Positions 35,063 through 44,916 of a DNA stretch of 64,000 nucleotides are shown here, in pieces. The stretch spans positions 62,001-126,000 of the forward strand of contig NZ_JAIZDB010000014.1 in the NCBI RefSeq assembly GCF_029533155.1, written 5' to 3'. Source of the DNA: Psychrobacillus antarcticus. Its GTDB lineage: Bacteria; Bacillota; Bacilli; Bacillales_A; Planococcaceae. The notes under the pieces are model-generated. The model saw only the letters and a list, made by a program, of their open reading frames with translations, searched no databases and had not been told where the DNA came from. Made by a program: the position numbers and the translations under genes. The first letter of the stretch is position 1. Every line of letters begins with the position of its first letter.

Positions 35063-35545
35063 TTAATCCCATTCCCCATCGCTATCCTCTTCTTCTTTAC
35101 CTCGAGCAGGGAGTATACCAATTTTGACTACTAATTTCGGTAGGTTCATCGCGATGAACATTAATACGACTGTTATGATTGCTAAATCATACGCTCCATA
35201 ACCAATTGTTAACCCTACACAAGCAGTGATCCAAAGGTTTGCTGCCGTTGTAAGTCCTCGTTTTACGTTATCCTTGTCTACCCAGATAACACCCGCCCCA
35301 AGAAATCCAATACCACTGATTACTTGCGCTGCTAAACGCATTGGATCCATGTATGCACCCTGGTTTAGAGAAGATAATGCCATAGCTAATGTGGACCCTA
35401 AACACACCAAAATATGTGTTCTTATTCCAGCTGGTTTATTTTTTAGCGCTCGTTCTAGACCTATAAAAAAACCTATTATAGTAGCCACAACTAACCGAAT
35501 GTATAAGTCATAATGTGAATTAAATAATGTAGTAATGAAGTCCAT
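35063..35545 (-). CDS. MgtC/SapB-family membrane protein
   Basis: 160 residues with about four membrane segments. Family motifs GFFIGLERALKNKPAGIRTHILVCLGS and QVISGIGFLGAGVIWVDKDNVKRGLTTAANLWITACVG are complete. It lacks the C-terminal ACT-like domain of Salmonella MgtC, ending in an acidic KEEEDSDGEWD tail. MgtC proteins affect growth at low magnesium and the F-ATPase in other species; the role here is unproven. AGGAGG site, single gene. Confidence 0.88.
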   Translation of the reverse strand: MDFITTLFNSHYDLYIRLVVATIIGFFIGLERALKNKPAGIRTHILVCLGSTLAMALSSLNQGAYMDPMRLAAQVISGIGFLGAGVIWVDKDNVKRGLTTAANLWITACVGLTIGYGAYDLAIITVVLMFIAMNLPKLVVKIGILPARGKEEEDSDGEWD

Positions 35546-35660
35546 TGGCTAAATCCTCCTAATAATACTGTCTCGATAACATTCGATATAACTTTTTAAA
35601 ATCCTTCAATCCTCCATATTATCACATATTGGTTAAGGAATCATAGATGGTGCACAATAC

Positions 35661-35693
35661 AAAAAAGAAGCAAGCACTAAGTTACTTAGTGCT
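35661..35693 (-). terminator. Terminator of the beta-glucoside operon
   Basis: On the minus strand AGCACTAAG, TAA, CTTAGTGCT, then TGCTTCTTTTTT. Confidence 0.85.
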
Positions 35694-35711
35694 CACCTCT
35701 ATATTAAGAGA

Positions 35712-37055
35712 TTATACTATAAATTCACCTTTTTTGATTGTTTCACTAAACCAATGATAACTATCCTTTTTTGTTCTTTCTAATGTCTCATAATTTACAT
35801 GTACAATGCCAAAACGCATACTATACCCTAAAGCCCATTCAAAGTTATCCATAAGCGACCAGTATAAGAAGCCTTTTACATTAACACCAGAATCCATACT
35901 TCGCTTCAAGGCAGTCAAATGAGTCCTTAAGTAATCAATTCGTTTTTGATCAGAGACAACACCGTTTACTGGTTCCTCGTTATAGCAAGCACCATTTTCA
36001 GTAATATAGATCGGCACACTGCTGTAAAGATCTTTAATTGTGACTAAAACTTTATAAAAACCCTCCGGATAGATAAACCAGTCTATAGCTGTTTTGTCAT
36101 AGCCAATATCTATATTTTCTAAGTCGAATAATCCTTCATTTTCTTTATAGCGCCCTACATTGCCTGTGTAATAATTTATCCCTAAAAAATCGATAGGTTG
36201 CGAAATTATTTCCAAATCACCATCTAAAACTGTCGGGACAGCTCCTTTTTCTTTAAACCACTCCAACATAAAGTCAGGATAGGTACCTTTAAAAACTGGA
36301 TCAAAAAACCACTCTAAATTCCAAGCGTTCCCTCGATTGCAAGCTTCAATATCCTGTTCTTTCGTACTGTATGGTTCAAACCAAGTAACATTAGGAGCGT
36401 AACCGATTTCACCCTCTATCTTACTTTCTCTAAAACTTTTCACGGCACGACCATGTGCAACCAATAAATGATGCGCTATATCCATCGCTAGTTGGAGGTT
36501 CTGATTACCAGGTGCATGTACTCCAATATAATTTGACAGGAATGATGAGCACCAAGGCTCATTAACTGTTATCCATTTTTTAATCTTGCCATGAAATTCC
36601 TTAAACATAAAGTCTGCATATTGAACGAAAGCTTCAATTGTATCCCGGTTATCCCATCCACCCTTGTCCTGTAACGCCTGTGGGAGATCCCAATGATACA
36701 GTGTACACATTGGTTCGATACCTTTTTCTAACATATAGTCGACCAATTTGTGATAATAGTCGACCCCTTTTTGATTCACTTCTCCAGTACCATTTGGGAA
36801 AATCCTCGGCCAGGCAACTGAAAATCGATAGACATCCGCACCTAAATCATGTATTAGATCTACATCTTCTTCATACCGGTGGTAGCTATCGCATGCTACA
36901 TCACCAGTGTCTCCATTATGTACTTTACCTGGAGTCTTTGAAAAGGTATCCCATATAGAGAGCCCTCTACCATCTTCGTTTGTTGCACCTTCAATTTGAT
37001 AGGAAGCTGTTGCTGCTCCCCATCTAAAATCCTTTGGAAACTGAATAATTGCCAT
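35712..37055 (-). CDS. GH1 beta-glucosidase
   Basis: 447 residues, a full family 1 glycoside hydrolase. Acid/base glutamate in WITVNEPW (about residue 166), nucleophile in YITENGACY (about 353), and the sugar-binding DNFEWALGYSMRFG. That last motif is found in non-phosphorylated beta-glucosidases rather than in 6-phospho-beta-glucosidases, which agrees with uptake through an ABC transporter instead of a PTS. It would split imported cellobiose or other beta-glucosides in the cytoplasm. Last gene of the operon, 17 bases after the LacI regulator. Confidence 0.93.
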   Translation of the reverse strand: MAIIQFPKDFRWGAATASYQIEGATNEDGRGLSIWDTFSKTPGKVHNGDTGDVACDSYHRYEEDVDLIHDLGADVYRFSVAWPRIFPNGTGEVNQKGVDYYHKLVDYMLEKGIEPMCTLYHWDLPQALQDKGGWDNRDTIEAFVQYADFMFKEFHGKIKKWITVNEPWCSSFLSNYIGVHAPGNQNLQLAMDIAHHLLVAHGRAVKSFRESKIEGEIGYAPNVTWFEPYSTKEQDIEACNRGNAWNLEWFFDPVFKGTYPDFMLEWFKEKGAVPTVLDGDLEIISQPIDFLGINYYTGNVGRYKENEGLFDLENIDIGYDKTAIDWFIYPEGFYKVLVTIKDLYSSVPIYITENGACYNEEPVNGVVSDQKRIDYLRTHLTALKRSMDSGVNVKGFLYWSLMDNFEWALGYSMRFGIVHVNYETLERTKKDSYHWFSETIKKGEFIV

Positions 37056-37072
37056 TTTGTGACACCCTTCCT

Positions 37073-38107
37073 TTATCGTTTCTTCGTCGTTTCCTCAACA
37101 ACACCAGAAGAACTCCTCACTACCAACTCTGGATCTACGAGTGACGGTCTTAAACCAGTTACTCCATTTATCAAATCATTTAACTTTATAGCAGCCAATC
37201 TACCTATTTTCTGCTTATCCTGCTTAATAGTTGTAAGAGCAGGCTCCATATAACGACAAGCTTCTACATCATCACAACCTATTACTTGAATATCTTGAGG
37301 AATTCGAAGCCCATAATCTTTTATAGCCCTCATAGCACCTAATGCCATCATGTCGGAAGCAGCGATAATTGCTTTTGGCAAGGATTCACTTTGAAGAATT
37401 TCTTCCATTGCTTCGTAGCCACTCGACTCAAAAAAGTTCCCATGTTTAATCCAGCTTGGTTGCGGGCTCATACCGAATTGACTCATTGTCTGTAGAAATC
37501 CCTCTAATCGTTGGTTCGATATTTCAGAACTTTCTTTCCCAGCAATATACCCTACATCTCTAATAGAGTTTAAATACAAGTATTCCACCGCAAGCTGCGA
37601 TACTTTATAATTATCCGTCATAACGTAGCTAGAATTCTGTCCAGTCAGTTCAATGTCAATTCCCAGACATGGGACGTCACTCTTATCCAACTCCGACACA
37701 GCTTCCTCCACTTCTTCTCCAGCAATTATTAGGCACCCATCTAAACGGAAATGCCTCGATCTTGCAAGGTAATCTACATTTTCTTTATCAAACATCTCAT
37801 TGGAGAAAATGATAATATCATACCCCATTGCACCCAATGTTTTTTGAAAAGATGAGATTACTTCATTGAAAAACGGATGGTTAAACTCTACATTTATTTT
37901 ACCGGCATAAATGAGTCCTATTAAACTGGATTTCTTCGTCGCAAGTGACCGAGCAGAAAAGGTTGGTTGATAACCAGTTTTATCAATAATTGCTAATACT
38001 TTACGCTTTGTCTGTTCACTCACGCCAGCATAGTTATTGATGACTTTAGAAACTGAACTTCTCGAGACACCGGACATTTCTGCTATATCACCTATAGTTA
38101 AAGTCAT
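37073..38107 (-). CDS. LacI-family transcriptional regulator
   Basis: 344 residues: HTH TIGDIAEMSGVSRSSVSKVINNYAGVSEQTKRKV at the N-terminus, a hinge with SARSLATKKSSLIGLIYAG, then a periplasmic-binding-type sugar domain. Probably represses the surrounding beta-glucoside operon until the sugar binds. The start at 38107 has a GAGGGAAG site; a start seven codons earlier overlaps that site. It is encoded inside the operon, between the permease and the beta-glucosidase, giving auto-control. Confidence 0.9.
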   Translation of the reverse strand: MTLTIGDIAEMSGVSRSSVSKVINNYAGVSEQTKRKVLAIIDKTGYQPTFSARSLATKKSSLIGLIYAGKINVEFNHPFFNEVISSFQKTLGAMGYDIIIFSNEMFDKENVDYLARSRHFRLDGCLIIAGEEVEEAVSELDKSDVPCLGIDIELTGQNSSYVMTDNYKVSQLAVEYLYLNSIRDVGYIAGKESSEISNQRLEGFLQTMSQFGMSPQPSWIKHGNFFESSGYEAMEEILQSESLPKAIIAASDMMALGAMRAIKDYGLRIPQDIQVIGCDDVEACRYMEPALTTIKQDKQKIGRLAAIKLNDLINGVTGLRPSLVDPELVVRSSSGVVEETTKKR

Positions 38108-38141
38108 TTTACTTCCCTCATATCCCATATGTTTTTTGCTA

Positions 38142-38984
38142 TTATTTTACCGATCCCTCGGCAATACTTGATATGAACAATTTATTGAACAATAAGAACA
38201 CGATAAGCAGTGGTATCGTAGCCCAGAATACACCAGATAATAACATACCAAAATCTACTTTATGTGTATTGTTCAGTGATGCTAATGCTACTTGAATTGT
38301 GTAGGATTCAGGATCTCTAAGCACCGTAAATTGCCATAAGAACTCTCCCCAAACCGAGGTAAAAACAATAATTCCAAGCGTCGCAAAGGCAGGTAAAATG
38401 ATTGGCAGCACAATGCTTCGATATATCCGGAAAATAGAACAACCATCTAGCCTTGCCGCTTCTATCAATTCGTCAGGCACTGATTCACTCACATACTGCC
38501 TCATCAAGAATATCCCTAAAGGATTTAGGAAAAACAACACCATCGCTGCAAACAAATTATCTAATAACCCAGCTTTTGCAACTAACAAATACTGTGGTAT
38601 TAAGCCTAGTTGTGGCGGAATAATAATAGTGAATAATATTGCGAAGAAAAGAATATTCTTTCCTGGAAATTTTAATTTTGAAAATGCAAATCCAGCTAAC
38701 GAGCTTATAAGTAATACTACAATCGTTACTGTAAGACAGACGATTAATGTATTAAGCATTGATTGAAAAAATGGAATCATATCCAATACTTTTTGGAAGT
38801 TCTCCTTCAACTGATCTCCTGGAACCATCGCTGGAGGTATCGAATTATAAGCAGAGCTATGCCTTGTGGACATTACGAACATCCAGTAAAAAGGGAATAA
38901 CGAAAAGAGCGATATTACTGTTAAAAACAAGTACATCCCTAGACGCCCAATGCCCCACTTTTTAGTACCAACATCACCTTTCAT
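38142..38984 (-). CDS. Carbohydrate ABC transporter permease (MalG type)
   Basis: 280 residues, six membrane segments, with the EAA loop ELIEAARLDGCSIFRIYRSIVLPIILPA around residue 180 that contacts the ATPase. It pairs with the MalF-type permease encoded just upstream; the stop of that gene and this start are adjacent. No ATPase gene is present in the operon, so a shared MsmX-like ATPase is expected elsewhere. Confidence 0.92.
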   Translation of the reverse strand: MKGDVGTKKWGIGRLGMYLFLTVISLFSLFPFYWMFVMSTRHSSAYNSIPPAMVPGDQLKENFQKVLDMIPFFQSMLNTLIVCLTVTIVVLLISSLAGFAFSKLKFPGKNILFFAILFTIIIPPQLGLIPQYLLVAKAGLLDNLFAAMVLFFLNPLGIFLMRQYVSESVPDELIEAARLDGCSIFRIYRSIVLPIILPAFATLGIIVFTSVWGEFLWQFTVLRDPESYTIQVALASLNNTHKVDFGMLLSGVFWATIPLLIVFLLFNKLFISSIAEGSVK

Positions 38985-39929
38985 TTACGTTTCCCTCCTA
39001 TCATTGCCAAGTCTTTTCGTAAGCATCATATTAAATGCAGATGCAACTACAATGAATAAAAGTAGAACAATAGCAGCTGCGGATGCTGTCCCGAAGGAAG
39101 ATAACCTAAACGCATCACGATATAAATACATAACTACTGTCATTGCTTCATCCCTTGAAAATGCGGTGTTCCCTAAAAATACTGTCGGCTCTGTAAATAA
39201 TTGCATCGCTCCAACCGTCGAGAAAAAGACAGTCAATAAAATAAATGGTTTCAGTAGAGGAATCGTAATATATCGAAGTTGTTGGAATATACTTGCACCA
39301 TCTATTTTTGACGCTTCATATAACTCTTTCGGAATACTCTGCATCCCCGCTAAATAAATAATGGTGTTGTATCCAAGCCACCGCCAAAAAACCATCGTAG
39401 CGATCGCAATTTTTGCTCCCCATTCAGAGGTCTTCCAGCTCACTGGATCAAAGCCAAACAACCCAATAATGTAATTTACTAACGCCGTTTCATTGTTACT
39501 AAAAAATACGCTAAATACTAATGCAACAGCTACCATAGAAGTAATATATGGCATGAAAATTGTTACCCGAAAAAATGCTTTAAATCGTAAATAAGACAAA
39601 TTCAATAAAAAAGCGAGTATTAATCCAATGACAAGTTGTGGAGCAGTACCCATTAGTCCAAGAATGATTGTATTATAAACAGATTTCCAAAATAGCGGAT
39701 CACTTAGTATTACTTTGAAATTACTTAACCCAACAAACTCCATTTCTCCCATACCATTCCACTTTTGAAAAGCGAGGATTAAACTAAATATTGCCGGATA
39801 CAAACCAATAATCGCAAATATGATAAAAAAAGGTGATATATATAAATATCCCGAAAGCATTTCCTTCATCTCCTGGGATGAAAAACCTTTCCTTCGTCCC
39901 TTTTGCTGTTTTTCATCTAAAGAAACCAT
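38985..39929 (-). CDS. Carbohydrate ABC transporter permease (MalF type)
   Basis: 314 residues with six membrane segments after a charged 30-residue N-terminus. EAA loop ELYEASKIDGASIFQQLRYITIPLLKP near residue 205. Heterodimer partner of the following MalG-type permease. An AGGAGGCAAA site precedes the ATG; the gap to the binding-protein gene is 74 bases. Confidence 0.92.
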   Translation of the reverse strand: MVSLDEKQQKGRRKGFSSQEMKEMLSGYLYISPFFIIFAIIGLYPAIFSLILAFQKWNGMGEMEFVGLSNFKVILSDPLFWKSVYNTIILGLMGTAPQLVIGLILAFLLNLSYLRFKAFFRVTIFMPYITSMVAVALVFSVFFSNNETALVNYIIGLFGFDPVSWKTSEWGAKIAIATMVFWRWLGYNTIIYLAGMQSIPKELYEASKIDGASIFQQLRYITIPLLKPFILLTVFFSTVGAMQLFTEPTVFLGNTAFSRDEAMTVVMYLYRDAFRLSSFGTASAAAIVLLLFIVVASAFNMMLTKRLGNDRRET

Positions 39930-40003
39930 ACATTTGCCTCCTGCCTACATACAGAGTATATTCGGCGAGTTTACCCGCCGAATATGTTAATCACTTTCAT
40001 CCC

Positions 40004-41302
40004 TTAGCGATCTAGTTTAGTTTTAATACGCTTAACAGCATCTGTCCACTCTTTCTCTGAATCCGCACCAGCCTGTGTGTTAACTAAAGCAGCAAGAATC
40101 TCATCATGTACGCTCGTATAATCTTTACCTTTATATACTTTTCCAATTTTTTGTGCAGATTGAGCAAACACTGTTTGCGTAGACTGTCCACCGAAGTACT
40201 CATCGCTCGCTTCTTTAAATTCAGCCTCATCATATACAGCAGGAGCAGAAGGGAATAGACCATTGCTCTTAAATGATTTTAATTGATTTTCAGGTGAAAC
40301 TAACCATTTTACAAATTCATATGCTTCTTCTGCATGTTTCGTTTCTTTAGGGATAGAAATATAAGAACCACCCCAGTTCCCGCTGTACTCCGTCGGTAAT
40401 GTAGCTATGCTAAATTTCCCAGCAGCTTCAGGGGCATTTGATTCCATCCATCCTTTGAACCAAGCAGCTCCTAGTTCAACAGCAAAGTCACCATTATCCA
40501 CACCATTCGCCCATTCAGCAGACCACATTGCGTAATTCCCTACTAAACCAAGTTCGTTCATATCGATAGCTAAGTCATAAGCTTCTTTTACACCGTTACC
40601 ACTTTCTTCGATTAATAAATTTCCTTCTTTATCAAAATAACTTTCCTCTAACGCATCCAATTGAGCACGGTACATCATTTCCATACTCGCAACCATCGGT
40701 ATTCCAGTTTTTTCTTTTATTTGTAATGCAACTTTTTTGAAGTCCTCTGGTGTTTCGATTAAAGCAGAAACTTCTTCAGGTTTTGTTGGTAATCCCGCTT
40801 TTTCAAATACATCTAATCTGTAGTAAAGCCCCTTTGGACCAATATCCGTTGGAAGACCCATTAAGAACTTTCCATCATCGTTCTCAGCAATTTCCCATTT
40901 CCAATCCAAATATTCTCCTTTGATATCCTTCGCGCCAATATCATATAGATTCACAAATCGATCTTGTGCATCACGGAAACGATCCAATTGGTCAAGCTCA
41001 AGCGCCGCAATATCAGGTGCCCCACTACCAGCAGAAAGTGCAGTAAATAAGTTGTTGTGATGATCAGCAGTTTCTGATGTTTTTATTTTTATTTCAATAT
41101 TATCATTTAGTTTCATATACTCTTTTGCAAGTTCTTCATATCCTGTAGCACCGAACATCCAAAAGTTTAACGATACTTTTTCTCCATCTTTACCTGAATC
41201 ACTTTTCGTTGAATCACTTGACGACGAATCGGAAGAACATGCCGCAACGATAAATACAAACAAAATGGACAATGAAGCGATTAGCAGTTTTTTCAATTTC
41301 AT
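40004..41302 (-). CDS. Sugar-binding lipoprotein of an ABC importer
   Basis: 432 residues. Signal peptide MKLKKLLIASLSILFVFIV with lipobox VAACSS (Cys22), a Ser/Asp-rich linker, then a family 1 extracellular solute-binding domain. The rest of the operon (permeases, LacI, GH1) suggests a beta-glucoside such as cellobiose as ligand. First gene of the operon, behind a promoter carrying cre-like and LacI-type sites. Confidence 0.92.
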   Translation of the reverse strand: MKLKKLLIASLSILFVFIVAACSSDSSSSDSTKSDSGKDGEKVSLNFWMFGATGYEELAKEYMKLNDNIEIKIKTSETADHHNNLFTALSAGSGAPDIAALELDQLDRFRDAQDRFVNLYDIGAKDIKGEYLDWKWEIAENDDGKFLMGLPTDIGPKGLYYRLDVFEKAGLPTKPEEVSALIETPEDFKKVALQIKEKTGIPMVASMEMMYRAQLDALEESYFDKEGNLLIEESGNGVKEAYDLAIDMNELGLVGNYAMWSAEWANGVDNGDFAVELGAAWFKGWMESNAPEAAGKFSIATLPTEYSGNWGGSYISIPKETKHAEEAYEFVKWLVSPENQLKSFKSNGLFPSAPAVYDEAEFKEASDEYFGGQSTQTVFAQSAQKIGKVYKGKDYTSVHDEILAALVNTQAGADSEKEWTDAVKRIKTKLDR

Positions 41303-41448
41303 TTTGATTTCCCCCTGAAATTTAGTAGTTTAGTAGTTTAGTAGTTTTTATACCATAATACCCCTATTACTCCTAACCGCCCTCCAATCTATTATTTACT
41401 CCATCAAGCATCTGCATCTTCGGTGTCGTATAGTCACTTCATTTTATC

Positions 41449-41460
41449 GAAACCGGTTTC
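41449..41460. promoter_or_regulatory. Candidate LacI-family operator O1
   Basis: GAAACCGGTTTC, a perfect 12-bp palindrome centred on CG, as LacI-family operators are. It lies about 57-68 bases downstream of the predicted transcription start of the beta-glucoside operon. Confidence 0.7.
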
Positions 41461-41505
41461 CGTAAAGTATAAAAAAATATGGATTAAACCCGACTTTCTT
41501 ACGAT

Positions 41506-41515
41506 AAAGCGCTTT
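41506..41515. promoter_or_regulatory. cre-like site of the beta-glucoside operon
   Basis: AAAGCGCTTT palindrome within AGAAAGCGCTTTATC on the minus strand, close to the CcpA cre consensus though the outer bases are imperfect. It lies within the first 15 bases after the predicted start of transcription, a position where CcpA represses. Confidence 0.6.
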
Positions 41516-41523
41516 CTTTTATT

Positions 41524-41551
41524 ATTATAGCCCAATATTCAGAAAAATCAA
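41524..41551 (-). promoter_or_regulatory. Predicted promoter of the beta-glucoside operon
   Basis: On the minus strand TTGATT (41546-41551), 16 bases, TATAAT (41524-41529). Confidence 0.75.
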
Positions 41552-41572
41552 TATTTTTTTAGAATATTCTTG

Positions 41573-41584
41573 TAAATCGGTTTC
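41573..41584. promoter_or_regulatory. Candidate LacI-family operator O2 (degenerate)
   Basis: TAAATCGGTTTC matches the perfect operator O1 at 10 of 12 bases and lies upstream of the -35, about 124 bases from O1. A pair at this distance could support looping. Confidence 0.45.
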
Positions 41585-41748
41585 TATCACAATCTATTCT
41601 ATGCCTAGAAGTCTTCAATCATACTACTTCTACTTCTACTTTTTGTTCCTTGCAAAAAGCAAAGTGCTTAGAACCTCCTACATCTCAAGCCCTAAACTAA
41701 TTTATGTCCAAAGTACAATGTAGAACTTTACTCCCTTTTATACAATGA

Positions 41749-41766
41749 AATGGTAACCATACCATT
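41749..41766. promoter_or_regulatory. Inverted repeat upstream of the RND pump gene
   Basis: AATGGTA, ACCA, TACCATT: a perfect 7-bp inverted repeat with a 4-base gap, just after a -10-like TACAAT and about 110 bases before the start codon. A likely repressor site; no regulator gene is adjacent. Confidence 0.5.
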
Positions 41767-41874
41767 CTTAGGAAGGAGAAATTAATACCAGCTTTAATAA
41801 TTATTTAGCAGCATTTTATTTAAGCATTTTTTCTATTTTTATACCAAGGTAATTATTTTAGGAGGAAACTTACA

Positions 41875-44800
41875 ATGTCATTACTCACAAAATGGGCTTT
41901 TGGAAACAGGGCAGCGGTAGCTGTTTTAACTGTTTTAATATTAATTATAGGGATTGCAAGCTATTTTAGACTCCCTATGGAATTTCTACCGACTGCGGAC
42001 AATCCGCAAGTCACCATTATTTCCATGGGTCAGGGTATTGACTCCAAAACGATGGAATCAGAAGTAACCCTACCAATTGAAAGAACTGTCACAGGTTTGA
42101 ATGGCAAAACGTCTGTCTATTCAACGACGGGTGATGGATTTTCAAAAGTAGACCTATTTTTCGAAGCAGGATATGATATGCAGCAAGCAAAGCTAGATGT
42201 TCAAGATGCATTAAATAGTATTTCTTTACCTATCTATACATCTAAGCCAATTATTTCACAACTTAATACTTCTATGATTCCGATCGTCAACATTGCTGTC
42301 ACCTTTGATGAAGGGTTAACAGAGGAAAATTTAGAATTCGCACGTAACGAACTACAATCGATGTATCAAGATATAAAAGGTGTCTCCAAGGTAGATGTAT
42401 ATGGGATAGCAGATTCCATCATTTCAGTTAATATTGATGAAAGATATTTAGTAGAAAATGAGATTCCCCTCCAATCAATTATAGGTATCCTCCAAGGGCA
42501 AAATACTGCCGTAACAGTGGGAGAAAAGATTATTGATGGAAAAACTAGCAATATTAAAGTAATCGGCGATATTAATCTAGATTCACTAAAAGCCTTACGA
42601 GTAACATCCGATTTAGCACTAGGAGATATTGCTACTATTGAAGAAACGAAGGATTCAAACTTCATTAGTCGGTTTAATGGAATGGATAGCTTAGATATAA
42701 GTATTACAAAAGATAGTCAATCCAATGCAGTTACGATTAGCAAGGAAATTGAAAAAGTAACAAAAGAAATCAATGAAAAATATGACCAACAAGAATCGGT
42801 TATTTATGTTTCTTCAGCCGATTTGGTGGAAACTTCCGTTCATACGATGATCAAAGAAGTTCTACTTGGCGCATTATTTGCAACAATTGTTATTATGCTC
42901 TTTTTACGAAATATACGTTCCACTTTTATAACGATCATTTCAATTCCTTTATCTCTTTGCTTTACATTATTTTTGTTATCATGGTCTGGTGTAACGTTAA
43001 ACATTTTAACGCTAGGCGGCGTCGCTGTTGCAGTTGGACGGCTTGTGGACGATAGTATTGTGGTCATTGAAAATATTTTCCGCAAAATGCAAACGGAGAA
43101 GTTCTCCATTCAAATGATTATAGACGCAACAAAGCAAGTTGGAGTAGCCATAACAGCTTCTACATTAACAACAGTAGCTGTTTTCCTGCCAATGAGTTTG
43201 TTAAATGGAGGACTTCAGGAATTTCTTTTACCATTCGCATTAACGATAACCTATTCTTTACTTGCCTCTTTAATCGTTGCATTGACAGTTGTGCCACTGA
43301 TGAGTGCGACTTTATTGAAGAATGCTAAAATTCCAGAGCATAAACCGGCCGTTCGTTTCCCTAGAATGGTTACTTGGTCCTTAAACCATAAATGGCTCGT
43401 ATTCTCGGTTTCTATCCTTCTATTCGTCGGTTCTATTGGAGCTTATTTTGTCATCCCTAAAGGTGCGGTTGATAGTTCTTCTGCTGACTATGTCACTGTC
43501 ACAATGAGCTATCCAAATGATACACCCCTTGAAAAAGTGAAGGAAAAAACCATTGAACTCGAATCATCAATACTAGCTATAGATGAAGTTCAACACGTGT
43601 TCGCACAGGTCGGTTCCCCTCCTGAAGCAGCTCAGTATGGTTGGGTTGGTTCTTCGACAGAAGCATCTTTCAGCATCTTACTAGAGGATAAAAAGGATAC
43701 CGATTTAATAGTACAAGAAATGGAACATCAAAAAGACCAATATGCTGATGCTCGATTTGAGGTAAATACAGCATCCTTTATGATGGGAGGAGCTAGTACA
43801 AATATTACAATTGACGTTGTCGGAGAAGATATTGCTGTACTTGAGGTTGTAGCAACAGATATTAAGGAAAAAGTACAAAAATTGGATGGCGTAGAAAAAG
43901 TTACGACGAACCAAGATGAAAAGAAAACTGTACACTCGCTTATTGTGGATCCTTCCAAGGGAAATACAGAACAAATTGCACAGCAGTTAGCTGTGCTGTT
44001 AAACAAAACACCAATCGGAACAATTAGTATGAACGACAAGCAAAAAACGGTCTTTTTGGAACCTCTTCTAGATACCATCACACCCGAAGACCTTGTAGAT
44101 ATTCCTGTCATGACCAATGAAGGGATGGTCCCAGTCTCCTCTATTGCAACATTGCAAAGCGAAGAGCAATCAACTAACCAAGTTCATAAAGATGGGGATG
44201 CCTATCTTCGAGTTACAGCATCTGTTGATCCAGCAAAACTTTCAGAAATCGCTAGTGCGGTTAACGTAGAGATATTCGGTGATCAAGAGGATAATGAAGG
44301 AATGAATATTCCAGAAAACATAGAGGTTTTAGTGGGTGGTTCGAGTAGCCAGCAAGCGGAAGACTTTACAGATTTATTCTTAATAATGCTTGTTTCCATC
44401 GGAATTGTATTCTTAATTATGGTCATCACTTTCAAGTCAATCAAAGCACCTATTGCAATTCTTTGCTCACTACCATTGGCTGCCATTGGAGCGATCCTAG
44501 GAATTCTTATTAGTCGAATTTCAGTGGATATCACAGCGCTTCTTGGTGCATTAATGCTAATTGGTGTCGTCGTAACAAATGCGATTGTACTATTAGACCG
44601 AGTGAAACAAAACGAGCAAAAAATGATTATACGAGATGCACTTGTGGAAGCAACCGCAACAAGAATGCGACCGATCTTCATGACCGCAATTGCAACCATC
44701 TGTGCGATGCTTCCCCTATTATTGAAACAAGCAGAAACAGGAAGCTTAGTATCACAAAGTCTTGCTATCGTTGTTATTGGCGGATTAGCTATGGCTACCC

Positions 44801-44904
44801 TGCTAACTTTAATAGTAATCCCATGTATATATGAGTTATTATATTTCAAAAAATCAAAGAAACAGCGGATGACCCAAGCAGCCGAGCAAGATACTGTTTC
44901 ATAA
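41875..44904 (+). CDS. RND-family efflux transporter (SwrC/AcrB-like)
   Basis: 1009 residues in the HAE/AcrB superfamily: helix at residues 12-30, large porter loops (about 35-330 and 560-820), and two blocks of membrane segments. The conserved VAVAVGRLVDDSIVVIENIFR region is in the first block, and GVVVTNAIVLLDRVKQNE in the second. Like the Gram-positive SwrC/YerP group it lacks a membrane-fusion partner and an outer-membrane channel in its operon. Candidate substrates from the family are surfactin-like lipids and amphiphilic drugs. Strong AGGAGG site; own terminator. Confidence 0.93.
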   Translation: MSLLTKWAFGNRAAVAVLTVLILIIGIASYFRLPMEFLPTADNPQVTIISMGQGIDSKTMESEVTLPIERTVTGLNGKTSVYSTTGDGFSKVDLFFEAGYDMQQAKLDVQDALNSISLPIYTSKPIISQLNTSMIPIVNIAVTFDEGLTEENLEFARNELQSMYQDIKGVSKVDVYGIADSIISVNIDERYLVENEIPLQSIIGILQGQNTAVTVGEKIIDGKTSNIKVIGDINLDSLKALRVTSDLALGDIATIEETKDSNFISRFNGMDSLDISITKDSQSNAVTISKEIEKVTKEINEKYDQQESVIYVSSADLVETSVHTMIKEVLLGALFATIVIMLFLRNIRSTFITIISIPLSLCFTLFLLSWSGVTLNILTLGGVAVAVGRLVDDSIVVIENIFRKMQTEKFSIQMIIDATKQVGVAITASTLTTVAVFLPMSLLNGGLQEFLLPFALTITYSLLASLIVALTVVPLMSATLLKNAKIPEHKPAVRFPRMVTWSLNHKWLVFSVSILLFVGSIGAYFVIPKGAVDSSSADYVTVTMSYPNDTPLEKVKEKTIELESSILAIDEVQHVFAQVGSPPEAAQYGWVGSSTEASFSILLEDKKDTDLIVQEMEHQKDQYADARFEVNTASFMMGGASTNITIDVVGEDIAVLEVVATDIKEKVQKLDGVEKVTTNQDEKKTVHSLIVDPSKGNTEQIAQQLAVLLNKTPIGTISMNDKQKTVFLEPLLDTITPEDLVDIPVMTNEGMVPVSSIATLQSEEQSTNQVHKDGDAYLRVTASVDPAKLSEIASAVNVEIFGDQEDNEGMNIPENIEVLVGGSSSQQAEDFTDLFLIMLVSIGIVFLIMVITFKSIKAPIAILCSLPLAAIGAILGILISRISVDITALLGALMLIGVVVTNAIVLLDRVKQNEQKMIIRDALVEATATRMRPIFMTAIATICAMLPLLLKQAETGSLVSQSLAIVVIGGLAMATLLTLIVIPCIYELLYFKKSKKQRMTQAAEQDTVS

Positions 44905-44916
44905 TGTAAACATAAT

